The translations under genes and the position numbers were made by a program. Under the pieces are notes generated by a model. It had not been told where the DNA came from. It saw only the letters and a list, made by a program, of their open reading frames with translations, and searched no databases. Shown here in pieces: positions 42,801 through 54,100 of a stretch of DNA of 64,000 nt. How positions within the stretch are numbered: position 1 is the first letter of the stretch; the number at the start of each line of letters is the position of its first letter. The stretch spans positions 1,761,540-1,825,539 of the forward strand of contig JABBOT010000002.1 in assembly GCA_016165875.1 (NCBI GenBank), given 5' to 3'. Source of the DNA: Acanthopleura granulata (taxonomy: Eukaryota; Mollusca; Polyplacophora; Chitonida; Chitonidae).

Positions 42801-42808
42801 ATGAGTAA
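36769..42808 (+). CDS. Gene B: SUEL-lectin-like / CUB protein, predicted secreted (five exons, 320 aa)
   Basis: Exons 36769-36862, 39713-40030, 40560-40946, 41542-41643 and 42747-42808. All introns are phase 1 and the total is 963 nt (321 codons). Domains: signal peptide about 1-31; six-Cys SUEL/Gal-lectin-like domain about 33-137; CUB domain about 140-266; stalk 268-300 (PGRVTIKCNDPY). The final exon encodes GLTAGLIGIDQRIQDVSDE and TAA: its first residues resemble the start of gene C's TM exon, then the hydrophobic helix is absent. I infer a soluble paralogue of gene C. The start has a strong context (GGCCATGG). The last exon is the weakest part of the model. Without it, the exon could instead splice to downstream exons. 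Confidence 0.78.
36930..37250 (+). repeat. Dispersed repeat R1, copy 2 (gene B intron 1)
   Basis: It shares AAAACCCTAACTGAGGTAGA, TTGGCAAGAG, ATTTGCCAGTTATCATTCTG and GCTGCTCTGGATTT with the other R1 copies. Confidence 0.7.
38070..38127 (-). repeat. Dispersed repeat R1, short reverse copy at the duplication edge
   Basis: CACTGAGAGTATAACCAGAA, CAGCGACTACACTGCGATAG and TTGGCAAATGGTCACACG are the reverse complement of the R1 right part. It stops exactly where the 2.8-kb block shared with gene C begins. Confidence 0.7.
39060..39300. repeat. A-rich / AAAC tract in intron 1 of gene B
   Basis: Poly(A) with AAACAAACAAAC and a second A-run around 39280. It differs in length from the gene C copy. A 202-codon reverse frame here is an artefact of the poly(T) tract (Phe runs). 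Confidence 0.85.
39713..40030 (+). CDS. Gene B exon 2: SUEL/Gal-lectin-like domain
   Basis: 318 nt, phase 1 to phase 1. Key residues: VCSQVGQSVTISC, IICESPDKNNYCRAP, FMGRQSSSYPI and GDCYPGVRANLAQVFYEC. The layout matches the rhamnose/galactose-binding SUEL family (C..G..L.L.C, then DPCPGT.KYL.V.Y.C). The usual C-x-G-[KR]-x-x-C pair is replaced by F-M-G-R-Q-S-S. The protein sequence is identical to gene C exon 2. Confidence 0.85.
40560..40946 (+). CDS. Gene B exon 3: CUB domain
   Basis: 387 nt, phase 1 to phase 1. VTGYLTSPYFLSTYPNNERD then LECHCELRP matches the CUB opening G-x-[IL]-x-SP-x-[FY]-x-x-x-YPNN...C. Further on, YASREFRHLGGGRITLRFRS and GFWLEYK match late CUB strands. It differs from gene C's exon at about 16 residues, mostly in the second two-thirds. 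Confidence 0.88.
41542..41643 (+). CDS. Gene B exon 4: short stalk
   Basis: 102 nt, the same length and phases as gene C exon 4, donor gtgagt. It encodes GVLSNKSTSLPRSATQPGRV and TIKCNDPYRKWRHV. Only the PGRVT-x-x-CNDPY part is well conserved with gene C. Confidence 0.75.
42747..42808 (+). CDS. Gene B exon 5 (candidate): degenerate TM exon with early stop
   Basis: The acceptor lies after a long AT/T tract (TTTTTTTTTGGCACAG). It reads, in the phase required by exon 4, GLTAGLIGIDQRIQDVSDE then TAA. GLTAGLIG parallels SLVAGIVV of gene C's TM exon. The rest is charged. A putative AATAAA lies at 43158-43163. The exon is inferred from the splice site, phase and weak similarity only. Confidence 0.5.
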
Positions 42809-42909
42809 CCCTTCACTGTCATTGTATGATAAAAAAAACATGCTTGTACAGCAGCTGAAGACCACCCGCACCTTCCTATTCCATGCCACCACCTTAACCG
42901 CTTTACCTA

Positions 42910-42995
42910 TATAGTATTTGATGTATTGCCAGCATTATGGTGGAAGGAAACCGGGAAATGCCCGGGGAAAACCCACGACCATCCGCAGACTTATA
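42910..42995 (-). mobile_element. SINE core fragment, reverse orientation
   Basis: TTGCCAGCATTATGGTGGAA, GGAAACCGGGAAATGCCCGG and GGAAAACCCACGACCATCCG are the reverse complement of the SINE core found at 59340-59400. Confidence 0.8.
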
Positions 42996-43249
42996 TAGTA
43001 AAGCTGCTTCCATAAACATGTATATATGGTTATACACATTATCTTAACTATATGACCCATGTTCTAAAAACTTTCCCTTGTGATGTAGCGTACGTATGTG
43101 AAAAAGATATTTGCTTGAATTATTTTTATATTTTCTGCTCTAAAGCTTAGGGGGTTGAATAAATAAATTTGAGCTCTGTTAATGTTTAACCTTCTAGAGG
43201 AGAGAAAAAATATACTTTTTATTTACTTATATTTAGTTATACGTGTGTT

Positions 43250-43560
43250 TTGCTGCATGTCCACACATGGTTTAACACTGGCTTGATTCCATCCAAGTTA
43301 TCCAGACATTTTGGGATTATTCATCTGGGCTACACACTGAATCTTCGAAAACACAATATAAGACGACCAGGCCAATGCAACGACGACAGTGTGAAAGTTG
43401 GCAAATGGTCACACGTAATAAGTGAAACCCGGCTTTTGTCAGCAACTTACACTCCCCTCGCACCATGACTTAAGCAGAGTTGGTTATGCAGTGGATTTGG
43501 TTACAATTCATCAGAACTGACTGGTTTATAATTACTCAAAATGTTATGTTGTTATTACAT
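43250..43560 (-). repeat. Dispersed repeat R1, reverse copy
   Basis: It contains CAACGACGACAGTGTGAAAG, TTGGCAAATGGTCACACGTA and TTTTGTCAGCAACTTACACT. A second, related reverse copy follows at 43780-44160, sharing TCGCACCATGGCATAAGCAG. Confidence 0.7.
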
Positions 43561-43779
43561 GTAATATAATATAAAAGGCTAATAAACAAAAATGAACAAT
43601 ACAAAGGGATCAGGACTCGGGTGACCTGAAGGATGTTGGGTTATGGCAGTATTAAAAATACATCATTGCGTGTAAAACCAAAGTGTGATACCGATCATTT
43701 GAAATACCTGGTGAAATACGATCCCTAGTCAATTTACTTCAGCTTGTGTCTTATCCTAACTGTTCGTGTACTACTTTGG

Positions 43780-44160
43780 CTGTAGTAACTTACACACCTC
43801 TCGCACCATGGCATAAGCAGAGTTAGGTAAAATTATGCAAGTTATGTTGGTTGCTGTTTATCAAATGTCACTGATTTATATTTACTCCAAATGGCTATGA
43901 TGTCTTTACGTTTAATAAACGTGGGGATCGGGCCTCGGGGATTCCTTAGTCCACCTGAAGAATCGTGGTTAAAGTAGGAATGTAAATAATCTGAGAAAAA
44001 CCAGATCAGCTACGACAGTGTAACAGTAAGCAAATGATCACACTTTGACAGTGAAATTCACCCCCTTGTCAGTTTACCACATGCAGTTAGGGTTTTATTC
44101 TAACGTCAGTATAAATGCTCTAGTAGTAGCAGCCCCTACCACCTTTGTGTTGGGTACATC
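43780..44160 (-). repeat. Dispersed repeat R1, reverse copy
   Basis: GCTACGACAGTGTAACAGTA, CTTGTCAGTTTACCACATGC and AGTTAGGGTTTTATTCTAAC are the reverse complement of the R1 strings 'ggtaaactgacaag' and 'aaaaccctaact'. Confidence 0.7.
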
Positions 44161-44919
44161 CCGAGGCTCAGGAATGACCCATCTAAGGCCTCTTGGCGAA
44201 GAATCTGACGTCTGTTTGAGTTAAGCGTCGGGGAGACAAAGAGTCCTTGTGTCGCATCCACAATACCACACGCGTTTTATTTTTGTTTCTGTTTCGTTGG
44301 GTTGTTTTTGATGATGGGACGACTTTCCCCTATCAAGGAAAACTTTCAGGGTAATCATGTAGTAATCCTTAGGAATTTTTCCGGAACTCTGTATATTTAC
44401 ACAGAAATTTCAGTTTACTTGTATATATAGAGCATCAGACATGTGAAACCGGCAGAGAGATATGCAAGTCACCTGACTATACCTTCACACATTCTGAGGC
44501 CATATGCGCCACCCAAATTCAAGGGAGACAATAATAAATTCGATGCAATATAACTCCGCTGTTTATAATTGTTTAAACTTTGAACTGGTGCATCTGCCGC
44601 GTGTAAAGCGGATTCATCACACATGTCGTCTGTTTCTCATGAGTGCCGGAGATTGAAAAATTGTATCAATTAATCTAGGCATCGTTACAGATCCAGGGAT
44701 CTTAATCCCCTCTTGTTCAGTGGACACCAATTCGACCCCCCTCCCCGATCCCTTCCCCCTCCAAAGTTAAAAACTTTGGCGGATTCATGTAACCGGGAAG
44801 CACTTTTCAGTGATGCAAGAGATGTCCCATTAATTGAAGCATAAATTTCATCACCTTTGACGGAGAACTTGTAAATTGTCCCATTCTCACCGCTTGTGGG
44901 GTCTTTGTTTATAACAAGA

Positions 44920-45206
44920 GGTGGACGACGCTCGTATGGTTAACTCCACAGGTCGGAAAGTTCGTCAGTAACTTGCCAACGTCGATGGTTTACACGGGCA
45001 CAACGGTTTTCTCCAGTTATTGACCACCGTCCTTGAAAATATATCCGGCCGTATGTGGGAAAGCCCGTCAACAACCTGCAGATGGTTTTGGGTTTCCCCC
45101 GGGCTCTGCCCGGTTTCCTCCAACCATAATGCTGGCTGGAGTTATATAAGTGAAATATTCTTGAGTATGGCATACAACACAAATCAAATAAATAAATAAA
45201 TAAATT
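44920..45206 (+). mobile_element. SINE with standard core and tail but a different head
   Basis: The left part (GACGCTCGTATGGTTAACTC, GTAACTTGCCAACGTCGATG) resembles 14815-15035. The right part is the common core (GGGTTTCCCCCGGGCTCTGC, CATAATGCTGGC, TGAAATATTCTTGAGTATGG) with an AAATAAATAAAT tail. This looks like two SINE subfamilies sharing a core. Confidence 0.8.
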
Positions 45207-45837
45207 GAAAATATATCCTTAAAAATGGGGTTAAGCAATTTTGAAATATAGAAGTACATTGCTTAAATCAGTATGCAAATTCATACGTTAGCATTTGCGC
45301 TTTGATTACCGCTCTTTATATATTAAATACTATTCACATGATACATATTCAGCTCCTGTATAGCCTTCAATGTTCAACAGTGCCTTTCTTTATGCAGAGC
45401 TATCCACCATCATACTACTATCCAGTTATGGACCGATTGCGCAGAGCCTAGTAAACTATTTCCTTAATTCGTTTTGGTGAAGTGTTTAATTCTGTGTAGA
45501 ATTGAACATTTGGTTAAGTGAGATCGCAATTCAGGGATTCTGTTCGCAAACAAACTGACGAAAAACAATGGACAACAAATTTCCTCGAATATATATGCCG
45601 AGGGAGAAATTTTGTCGTAACCGTATCAAAGAAGGTTTACCTTCATTTTAAAAGACTAGAAGGTGTTTTCTCATTAGAACCCTGTTGAATATTATAGCAG
45701 AAGAATAACTGAACCATACATAACTCATTTCTCAGCATATATATATATAATCAGCTTTATTGTGTAGCTTTATATAATTTTCTGGTTAATTTTAATATTA
45801 CAACCTAACATCAGAACAGCGTAAACTTACATACATA

Positions 45838-46060
45838 ATGGCCCTCGACTTATGGCTCCAATAGTTAAAGCACTGGTTCGTCATGACAACCAGGCCCAGT
45901 TCAGGTCGCGTGTTCGAACCCAGATCTCCATGCTTAGGCTGCGGCTACAGATCACTCGGTTTCACCGGACACAGCGGTTTGCTCCTCCCATGAACAACGA
46001 CCGTCAGTGTGTAAGTGAAAAATTTTTGCGCACAGGGTTAAATTTATTTATTTGATTGTT
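45838..46060 (+). mobile_element. tRNA-derived SINE, another subfamily
   Basis: The A-box-like TGGCTCCAATAGTTAAAGC and a good B box (GTGTTCGAACCC) lie about 50 bases apart. A body with CTCGGTTTCACCGGACACAG and a TTTATTTATTTGATTG end follows. The body differs from the main SINE core. Confidence 0.6.
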
Positions 46061-46398
46061 TCTTTTTTTTTTTCGCCATACTCAAGAATATTTCATTTCA
46101 GTCCCACTTAAGAAAATTTTACCTACTTTGACATACATGCATTAACCCCAACACATTTAATACATATATACATACGCATATTTTATCCCCCGCGCACGTC
46201 TATGTAACCTGGCTACACACTACGCTCACGTCAGCCAGTCGAGTGCACATAATCTAATAAACCCATGATTGGATTGTGTGTGTATACTAATGGTTAGAGT
46301 GTGTCGACTATATTTGTACACTCCTCTGTAAATGACGTGAGTATACCCAACTGGGGGGGGGGGAGGCAAATCATGAATGTCATACCGATCTGCATATG

Positions 46399-46423
46399 TC
46401 TGTTACAGTAATACTGTAACAGA
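46399..46423. repeat. Perfect-arm palindrome
   Basis: TCTGTTACAGTA and its reverse complement flank a single central base. The role is unknown. It could be an ordinary chance palindrome or a binding site. Confidence 0.6.
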
Positions 46424-46719
46424 TCAATATACACACTGTTATAGCATAAGGGTTAGCTCATTTGTGCAAGTGCATTGTAATATATGGTAATAAATATGTC
46501 AGTTGTATTCGTGAGGGGAAATCAGAGATAAGAGAGTAGGGTACTTATGACAGTCACTTCAAACATTGGCAAATCTTGGAACTTTCTCTTTCGGTGAACC
46601 AAGCCAAGGGAACACAGGCTTAGCACTTGTCGATGCCGGTATAATGTTTTGGTTTTATGTCAGTGTGTATACATGTGCTAAATTTTATAACAGCACACCT
46701 CAGCACGTACGAGTAATTC

Positions 46720-46990
46720 AAGATCAGTGAGGTCCAAAAAATTTCATTTAACAGCACGGTAAATAAACAGTCAATAATTCAACTTAGGCCATATTGCTAG
46801 GGGGTGTGTAAGTTGCCACTTCGTAAACACTTGCATAAACAGTTAGAATAAAACCCTAATTGAGTTAAACTGACAAGAAGCATAATTTCCCCAGTAACGT
46901 GAGACCATTTGCCAGTCACCACACTGTCGTCACTGCTCTGCTTTTACTCTCCGCGCTGTAGCCTTTTGTCACAGTGTGTAACTTTTTTCA
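46720..46990 (+). repeat. Dispersed repeat R1, forward copy upstream of gene C
   Basis: It contains AGGGGGTGTGTAAGTTGCCA, AATAAAACCCTAATTGAGTT, AAACTGACAAGAAGC, ACCATTTGCCAGTCACCACA and CTGTCGTCACTGCTCTGC. One of the best-preserved copies. Confidence 0.75.
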
Positions 46991-48078
46991 GCACTGTTTC
47001 GGTCATATCAGGGCGTATCCTTGCTTAACAGGCCAGTCTCTCTGTTCGACCCCAAAGCCCTGCCGAAGACACCAGACATGACGCTCCAGCTTACTCTAAC
47101 TGTTCATATAAAAGCATTTCTAGTGGCAGCCTAGACGTCTCCCCTCCCTCTCTCCCGCCCCCAGCAACATGCTTTGAGCAGGTGCAAGTTACATTAACCC
47201 ACGTCGTTGTATCATGAGCATTTGATCTACAAATGACGAGGTTGTAAGATGGCATTCCAGATAGACAGAAGGAAACTAATTCTTGGAAACAAGCGGTCGT
47301 ACAGCTCTATCACGTTTATTACTTAAAATGTTATAGCAAGAACACGCGTGCACCAAATAATCTGCGTTTTCTGATGGTGATTGACTTATACTAAGAGAAG
47401 ATGAAAACACAGTTAACAGTTAAGGGACTCTCACCCCAATCAGCCAAGTCCACCACCAACACAGTGTAAAGCACAATCCGACCTTGCCTCGCTATAAAAA
47501 TATCACCTTCCAAAAAAAATCACAAGTGACAATTAAATATAGCCCCAACCGACCGAGTTTCCACAGGTACGTGTTTTACGGTAGGCTGATCTGACCGCGA
47601 AATTTAGTGTACGTGGCTCGCAGGGTTTGCGCAGGAATAAGGCGTCTATAAGCGTCCCCCGCCTTACTCACACGTACAGGTACGGTTATAATGCTATACT
47701 GACACTATACAGGTAACTGGCTGGGTTACCTGGCCTACGTTACCTGGAGTTCAGGTGTAGATAGTGGGGTTACCTGACTGACTCAACAGAGACAGCGGTG
47801 ACCTAGTTAAACCGTCAAGGCACGCTAAAACATGGCCGCTGTTTAACTGCTACAGGCTTTGAACGAAACTGATATCTTTGAGACCAAAAGGAAAAACTAG
47901 GGTGTGTTATGCGAGAAGACCAAGGTGAAAGTCGGACTAGGCAGAGAACCGAATCTTTCGCTAGGAAACTTAGGGTGGGAAACCAGAAGAAATCGACCCA
48001 ACTTCCTTCGTCCTGCCACAGCGGTGTAGGGTTCAACCGACAGTTGTTGTTGTGTACTTTAAGGACAGGTATACAGCA

Positions 48079-48169
48079 ATGGGTCAATCTACGCACAGGT
48101 TTGTCCGTTCCAGCGAAGCTTGGACAGTGCTGACCACGGCACTGGTTACTCTACATATTGCAGCTTCCG
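48079..48169 (+). CDS. Gene C exon 1: signal peptide
   Basis: MGQSTHRFVRSSEAWTVLTT then ALVTLHIAAS, ending one base into a Gly codon before GTAAG. The hydrophobic core and small residues at the end fit a cleavable signal. Like genes A and B, it starts Met-Gly. Confidence 0.82.
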
Positions 48170-51100
48170 GTAAGTCGGTAACGTACAGCACTGCCGGTAA
48201 CAGTTGATACAGCTGAGACAAACCTTTCTCCTCAACAGCATGCAGATGTGATATACAAATATAATTACCTACATGTTACTTGAATGATACGCATAGATGA
48301 ACACCCACCACAGCCATACACTGTTAAATTACCGTCAATTACTTAACATGTTACGCACTGTCGCCCAATCCAACCCATTAATGAATTGATCGCGAAGAAT
48401 ATTGTAGTGCGAATACTCAGCCTGAAACACGAGGGGATTAAAACTTATACCTGAATCAGTGGAGAAATCGTCCTTAATTAGGACGAACCTACCAAGTTTG
48501 TGTCCTATACAGTATTATCTATGGAACTATAATTAATTCATAATTAATTCATAATATCAAGTCCAGGTAATTATGAAGGTCGACTCCTAGACCCACCTGC
48601 CCAAACAGGAAATTCAAGCATTCTCTGGTCATCGCATACCTGTAGCCTTGGTGATACCTGCGTGCACTAAAAGAGAAAAGGAAATATCCCAGGGTGTATT
48701 GCTGCCCGCTACTACGGCATATTATATGGCAGAAATACAGAATCAATTTTAAAGTTCCTCCAATGAAAACAAATCACTATTTCTGCCGGAGGACACTTAA
48801 GTTTTAATTTATTAAGTTGTGTGAGTAATACTGTAGAAGTTATCCAATGGGTACCATTTTAACAAACTGTACATACCATATAGGAAACAAAATACAGGTA
48901 TAGTCGGCTAAAAATTCGAAAGCAGGAAGAAAGTTATAGAGGTTGTATTCAGTGAATTCTAGACAGATTTTTTGAATGCTGTTTCGTTCTCAGTTACCAG
49001 CACACTAGTAAAAACAGATTTCGAATGAAAAGGAGCATGCAAAAGGTGAAGGCGACTTAATTTGGGGGTAAGAACGTGATAACCATTCGATAAACGTGAT
49101 AACCATACGTGATGAAGGTGGATTTAAGGGAGATAACTCCGTATTGATCACCAACTGAATTGACTCTGTGGGAACCCCGCTAAATTACACTGAACGTGTA
49201 TTAGCTAAACCCAGGCTATAGTGATAATGATGTATCATCGGGATGATGACTTGTATCAGCCATTTGTAGCCAAAGTGGATTGACATATTTATCATTATTT
49301 TGGCCGAACTCAAAGGTATTTCACACAAATGAATGACGGCGGTAAGGTGTATGGCTAGAGGACACTCCGAGAAAGCCACAGACCTAAACCGACTGACTTA
49401 AAGCCGCGGCTGAGCCGGGAAGATCAACTTTCAAACACTAAACCTAATTAGGCAAGATTTCGGCGAAAGCAGCACGTTAGGAAAATGAATTTGCGAGGTG
49501 ATGTACATGGACAGCGCTTTGAGAACTGAAAGAGTATATATTATACACCTGGAAAAAAGGTTGTGTCTGCCCAACATAATACTGTATTGGTTGATCGGGT
49601 AATATTGAACGGCACTCTGGACAATAATTTTAGGCCTTATGTCAGGCGGTTTGCAGTTTCAGTTTATACTTTATAATATCAGTGAGCACTGAAGGCCAAA
49701 CTGTATGGAAATATGATAAAACAGTAAAAATAGAATATACAGGATAAAAGTGATTACATTTCTATAAGAACTGTTGATATTTTGGAAGTGTATCCCAAAT
49801 TTGCAGTCGTCGAAACTTACATCGACATAGGAGTATGGAAGTTTTGCCGGAAATTGCAGTTGCTGAAACCTATTGTAAAGACCATGAAAGTATGGCCGAC
49901 AATGACAGTTGGTTAAACTTGGAGAGGAGGAATGAAAATGAATAAGAAAAAAAAAATAAGAAAAATGAAAAAAAAACAACATACAAACAAAAAAAAAACA
50001 ACAAAAGAAGCCCATACAAAGTAATTTTTCACTAACATGGTGCGGATATTCTGAACGACATATGTCAAAGTCATAATTCGGGCTGACGTATCCCTCCCGC
50101 GCCAAAATAAAAACAACAGCAACCAAAAAAAAAAAGAAAAAATGCTGATCCTTCAAAAATTCAGTTGAATAAACTTCTCCTTTGACCTGTATGTAATCCG
50201 AATCAAGGCTACTAAGTCTTGTAGTTTTTACACGACATCTCTCAGTGTTTCTTCTGTGGATAGACTATCCTGGTGTAAGTTTAATATTCTTATGCGTAAA
50301 ATATTCAAATGAATATATGTAACGACTGATTTAAGGCAAAAAAGAAGCATCATTATTGAGTTATATAATTTCGCCAATTGAGAGTAGGAAATTTGTGGGC
50401 GTATTTAATTATACTCTCAACACTAAAAAACTACAAATCCTGCCATTCTTAATTTGAATACCCAGATCACGCCTTCACACGTAATCACACCTTTGCTCAC
50501 ACAAATGCATCGGTTAGTTTTGAGTATTTCGTTTTTATTTACAGGTTATATAGGCGATGTCTGCTCACAAGTTGGCCAATCCGTCACCATTTCCTGTGAA
50601 CAAGACGAGATTATCAGAATGCATCAGACTATGTTGTCTGCGGTCAACATCGTTGCTGGCCAACCTATCATCTGTGAGAGTCCGGATAAAAACAACTATT
50701 GCCGGGCGCCGACAAACCGGTCTGATCTGGAATTCATGGGACGTCAGTCGTCGTCATATCCTATCCAGGCTGAGGATCTGAACACCCATCCGGAGAGGAA
50801 GGGAGACTGCTACCCCGGCGTCCGTGCAAACCTCGCTCAAGTCTTCTATGAATGTGTTCCAGGTAAACCTCACTATCCATAGCCGTCCAGTTATTTAATT
50901 TGCTGGCATGATTGACACCATTCTAAAGGACTTGCCAGATGTTATATATTTCACACACAGCGCATGGCGGTTCAAAGCAATACAAATGAGAAACACATTT
51001 TTAACTTCGATCGCTTCATGCATAACCTTTGGCCAACAGATGCATTTATTAGAAAGATCGATTGCCAGTTACTGCAAGAAAGTTTATCTTTAGTCTTTCA

Positions 51101-54100
51101 AAACCATCTCTTAATACTCTTGTTTGCTAGCCTTCCAACCCATACGACCAAACGACATTATATATTGGTTGTACATATATTCAATGTCAAACATACAATG
51201 GTATTTATATGAGGCTTAAGGCGCCAAAGAAATAAACTAAATAAATCATTCCTGTGTTAAGTTAATACCACTGGCACTCTTCTAATCAAGGGGAAAATAA
51301 GCTGCCATACTGCCTAACAGTAACTTTATCATTATATCCCAGTGTCCTTAAAATGATATATTAACGTCTAGTTCACACTATTTCAGCCAAATCTGGTTAC
51401 CTCCAGAGCGTCTGTTCTGATATTCTTTGGGAGAACGAAGTGACCGGTTACATCACCAGTCCCTACTTCCTCAGTAACTATCCCAACAATGAGCGGGACT
51501 TGGAATGTCAGTGTGAGTTGCGGCCCGACGAGGGTTCACGTGTGGAGCTGACAGGGTTGCTAATGAACCCTAGCTCTTCAGGGTTAAGATGGAGCCTGGA
51601 GGCAGAAACGGATTCTGGCTCCACCCAGGACCTGTCCACTCAGTTCTACGCCAGCCGAGAGTTTCGACACTTGGGAAGCGGCAGTATCACGTTGAGGTTC
51701 CGAAGCGAAGGATCAGGACACCAGCAACCCGCGCGTCAGGAATCGCCTGTTGGATTTTGGCTGGAATATAAAGGTAACTTGGCAATCGCTTCAAACAGCC
51801 ATGCAGAATGGTTTCTGAACACCCAGGCCACAAAGCTTTCCAATCCTCAGTTGTTTAAACAAAATTAATCCGGGACTAGGAGATGTATATCCATAGTGTA
51901 GATCAATGTCGCCACGTTGCATGTGTATGAAGAGTTGCACTCAAAGCGCAAATGATACATTTTGATTACCGGTAGCCTTGAACTAACATGGTACTCTCTT
52001 ATAGTTTCTTTGCTAGTTTGTATTAAACGTTGTTTTGGAAACTGGTTTGACGATTCTTGACCAGGAACGTCCACTGTGGTTAACGAATGCCAGTTTCGTT
52101 TCATGAATACATTTGTATGGGATATACTATGGCAATACCTGCCAAATTTGAGATGAGCGTGACATCATCACTGCAGATGTCCATCCACATGAAACAATCT
52201 TAGTTTAATCCTTCTACTTCATTCCATGAGCATTTTCATGTAATTTGAACCCTTTGCCTGGGGTTGTTTTTCAAGAGAAAGTGACGAGGACCCCGCTAAA
52301 TTTTCCACATGTCTCAAGAGCGTCATACAAAGCAACAACAATAAAAATCGGGAGGTGCCATTACGCTTTTGCCAAAATAACTTATAGGCTTTATTTAGAT
52401 AACGCCTGAAAGTGAAATGTAGACGTTGTTACCCCTGTTCTATTTCAGCTGTGCTCATCCACAGCCCTCACTCCTACCCGGGTAATCGACCCCAGGCCGG
52501 TAGGGTGACCCTCATCTGTAATGACCCTTATACAGACGCCGCTTTCATAGGTAAGACCGTCCGTAAATATGTAGATCGTCTATTCCATGTACATACAAAA
52601 CATTTCGTAAGCCACAACATGTTATTATATAAGACCCAAAGCCCATGTGGGGTCGTTTTCATTGCTTTTGCTTAATGCGGGTTTATACTTGTGTAAGCCA
52701 ATTTCTGACCTGTGATACACAGCTCCCACAATTAACCAGTGGTCATCATTCACGATCAAAATGTTTAACAATGTGCTTCGTAGATATTTTGTACATGTAT
52801 AATTTATTCTGCGCGCATAGAGAAATTTGTGTATGAATTATGCAATGTTTAGCACTTTGTTATTTCAGTTAATCAATGGATTTAACGCTCTGCAGAATAT
52901 ATATATGCTCTTTTCAGATAATAAGAAAGTCTTGTTAAATCGTGATAATTTGAACAAAAAAAGAAAAAAACACTTCGCGAATAATACAAGGGTCACAGAG
53001 CTGCGCCTTTTTAATATATTAGGGTTTCTCCTCTTGCGGACATAAATCTGCCACGTTATTTTTCTTTGCAAGGGATGCATTTGTTCCGAAAGTAGTTGTT
53101 TTTTTACCAAAGGAAGATTTGTCTCACGCAGTGGCGGAGGGAAGATCCTGTTATCATCTAGACGAATTATTCTTATCTTAATGAATTCATGGATATAAGA
53201 AGATGTCCTAATCCCATTGCAAAGACCAACAGATCTGCACCGTTGTAACAGTTTCAGCTTAGTGACACTTTCATGAAATGGCTCTAGGTTCAGTTCCAAG
53301 CAAGATTTCTCATTAATAATAGTAATAATTCTGTAATAACTCTCAACTCTTCTCTGATTTTTGCCTTACAGCCAGCCTGGTAGCTGGGATCGTGGTTCCT
53401 CTCGTCATCATTATAATTTTGATCATATTAGTAATTTACTGCATCAGAAAGAGGTAAGAATTGCGACACATTCTATTTTGTACGCAAGATCTTTGTTTTT
53501 CTTTTGTTTTCATGTAAGTTTATCAAATGCGACGAGTAAATGTAGACCCATGACGACTGATAGATTGCAGTTAACACCACATCAGTTTTGCACGGAATTC
53601 AACGTTAGACATGGTGCTATAGGGAGGTGTAAGCTGCCATTAAATATGCGTTTAGTATTTGGTAAACTGACAACAGTCCGAGAGCCACCGGTTACGTGTG
53701 ACCATTTGCCAACTGTCACACCGTCGTCGCTGCTCTAGACTGTGGTCTTTTATAGTATCATCCACGGTATTTTTTGGGGATCTTGTAGGTGTTTTTTTAA
53801 ACATATTCAAAACCTAGCATGTGCCAAATCATTACGTACAGTTCAGGTGCTAGTCTCGTGGGTGATTTGTAGCCAAGGCTATAGAACACACAGTGTTGTG
53901 GCGATGATTAACTTACATATTTCTTGGAGGCCAGAAATTATCTCTCGTTGCCACTTTTTTTTTTATCTAAACATACAATATCAGGCTGACATCGAATGTG
54001 AAGTTGAGTTCTGTTGATATTACAAGTCTGTTAAAGGAAATGTCTCCCATTTGTTTGAGCCCGATTTCAGAGTTTCTGTTCTGTGATATCATTGTATGTC

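Larger units (their letters stand above)
42809..48078. other. Intergenic region between genes B and C
   Basis: No TM or tail exon resembling gene C exons 5-6 was found here. It contains reverse R1 copies (43250-43560 and 43780-44160), SINEs (42910-42995, 44920-45206, 45838-46060), a forward R1 copy (46720-46990) and a palindrome at 46399-46423. Confidence 0.6.
48967..51773 (+). repeat. Segmental duplicate, copy 2 (lectin and CUB exons of gene C)
   Basis: Partner of 38128-40946. It includes the same spurious open frames (for example a 64-codon reverse frame at 49185-49379 matching 38344-38538). Small indels are in the poly(A) tract and intron 2. Confidence 0.95.
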
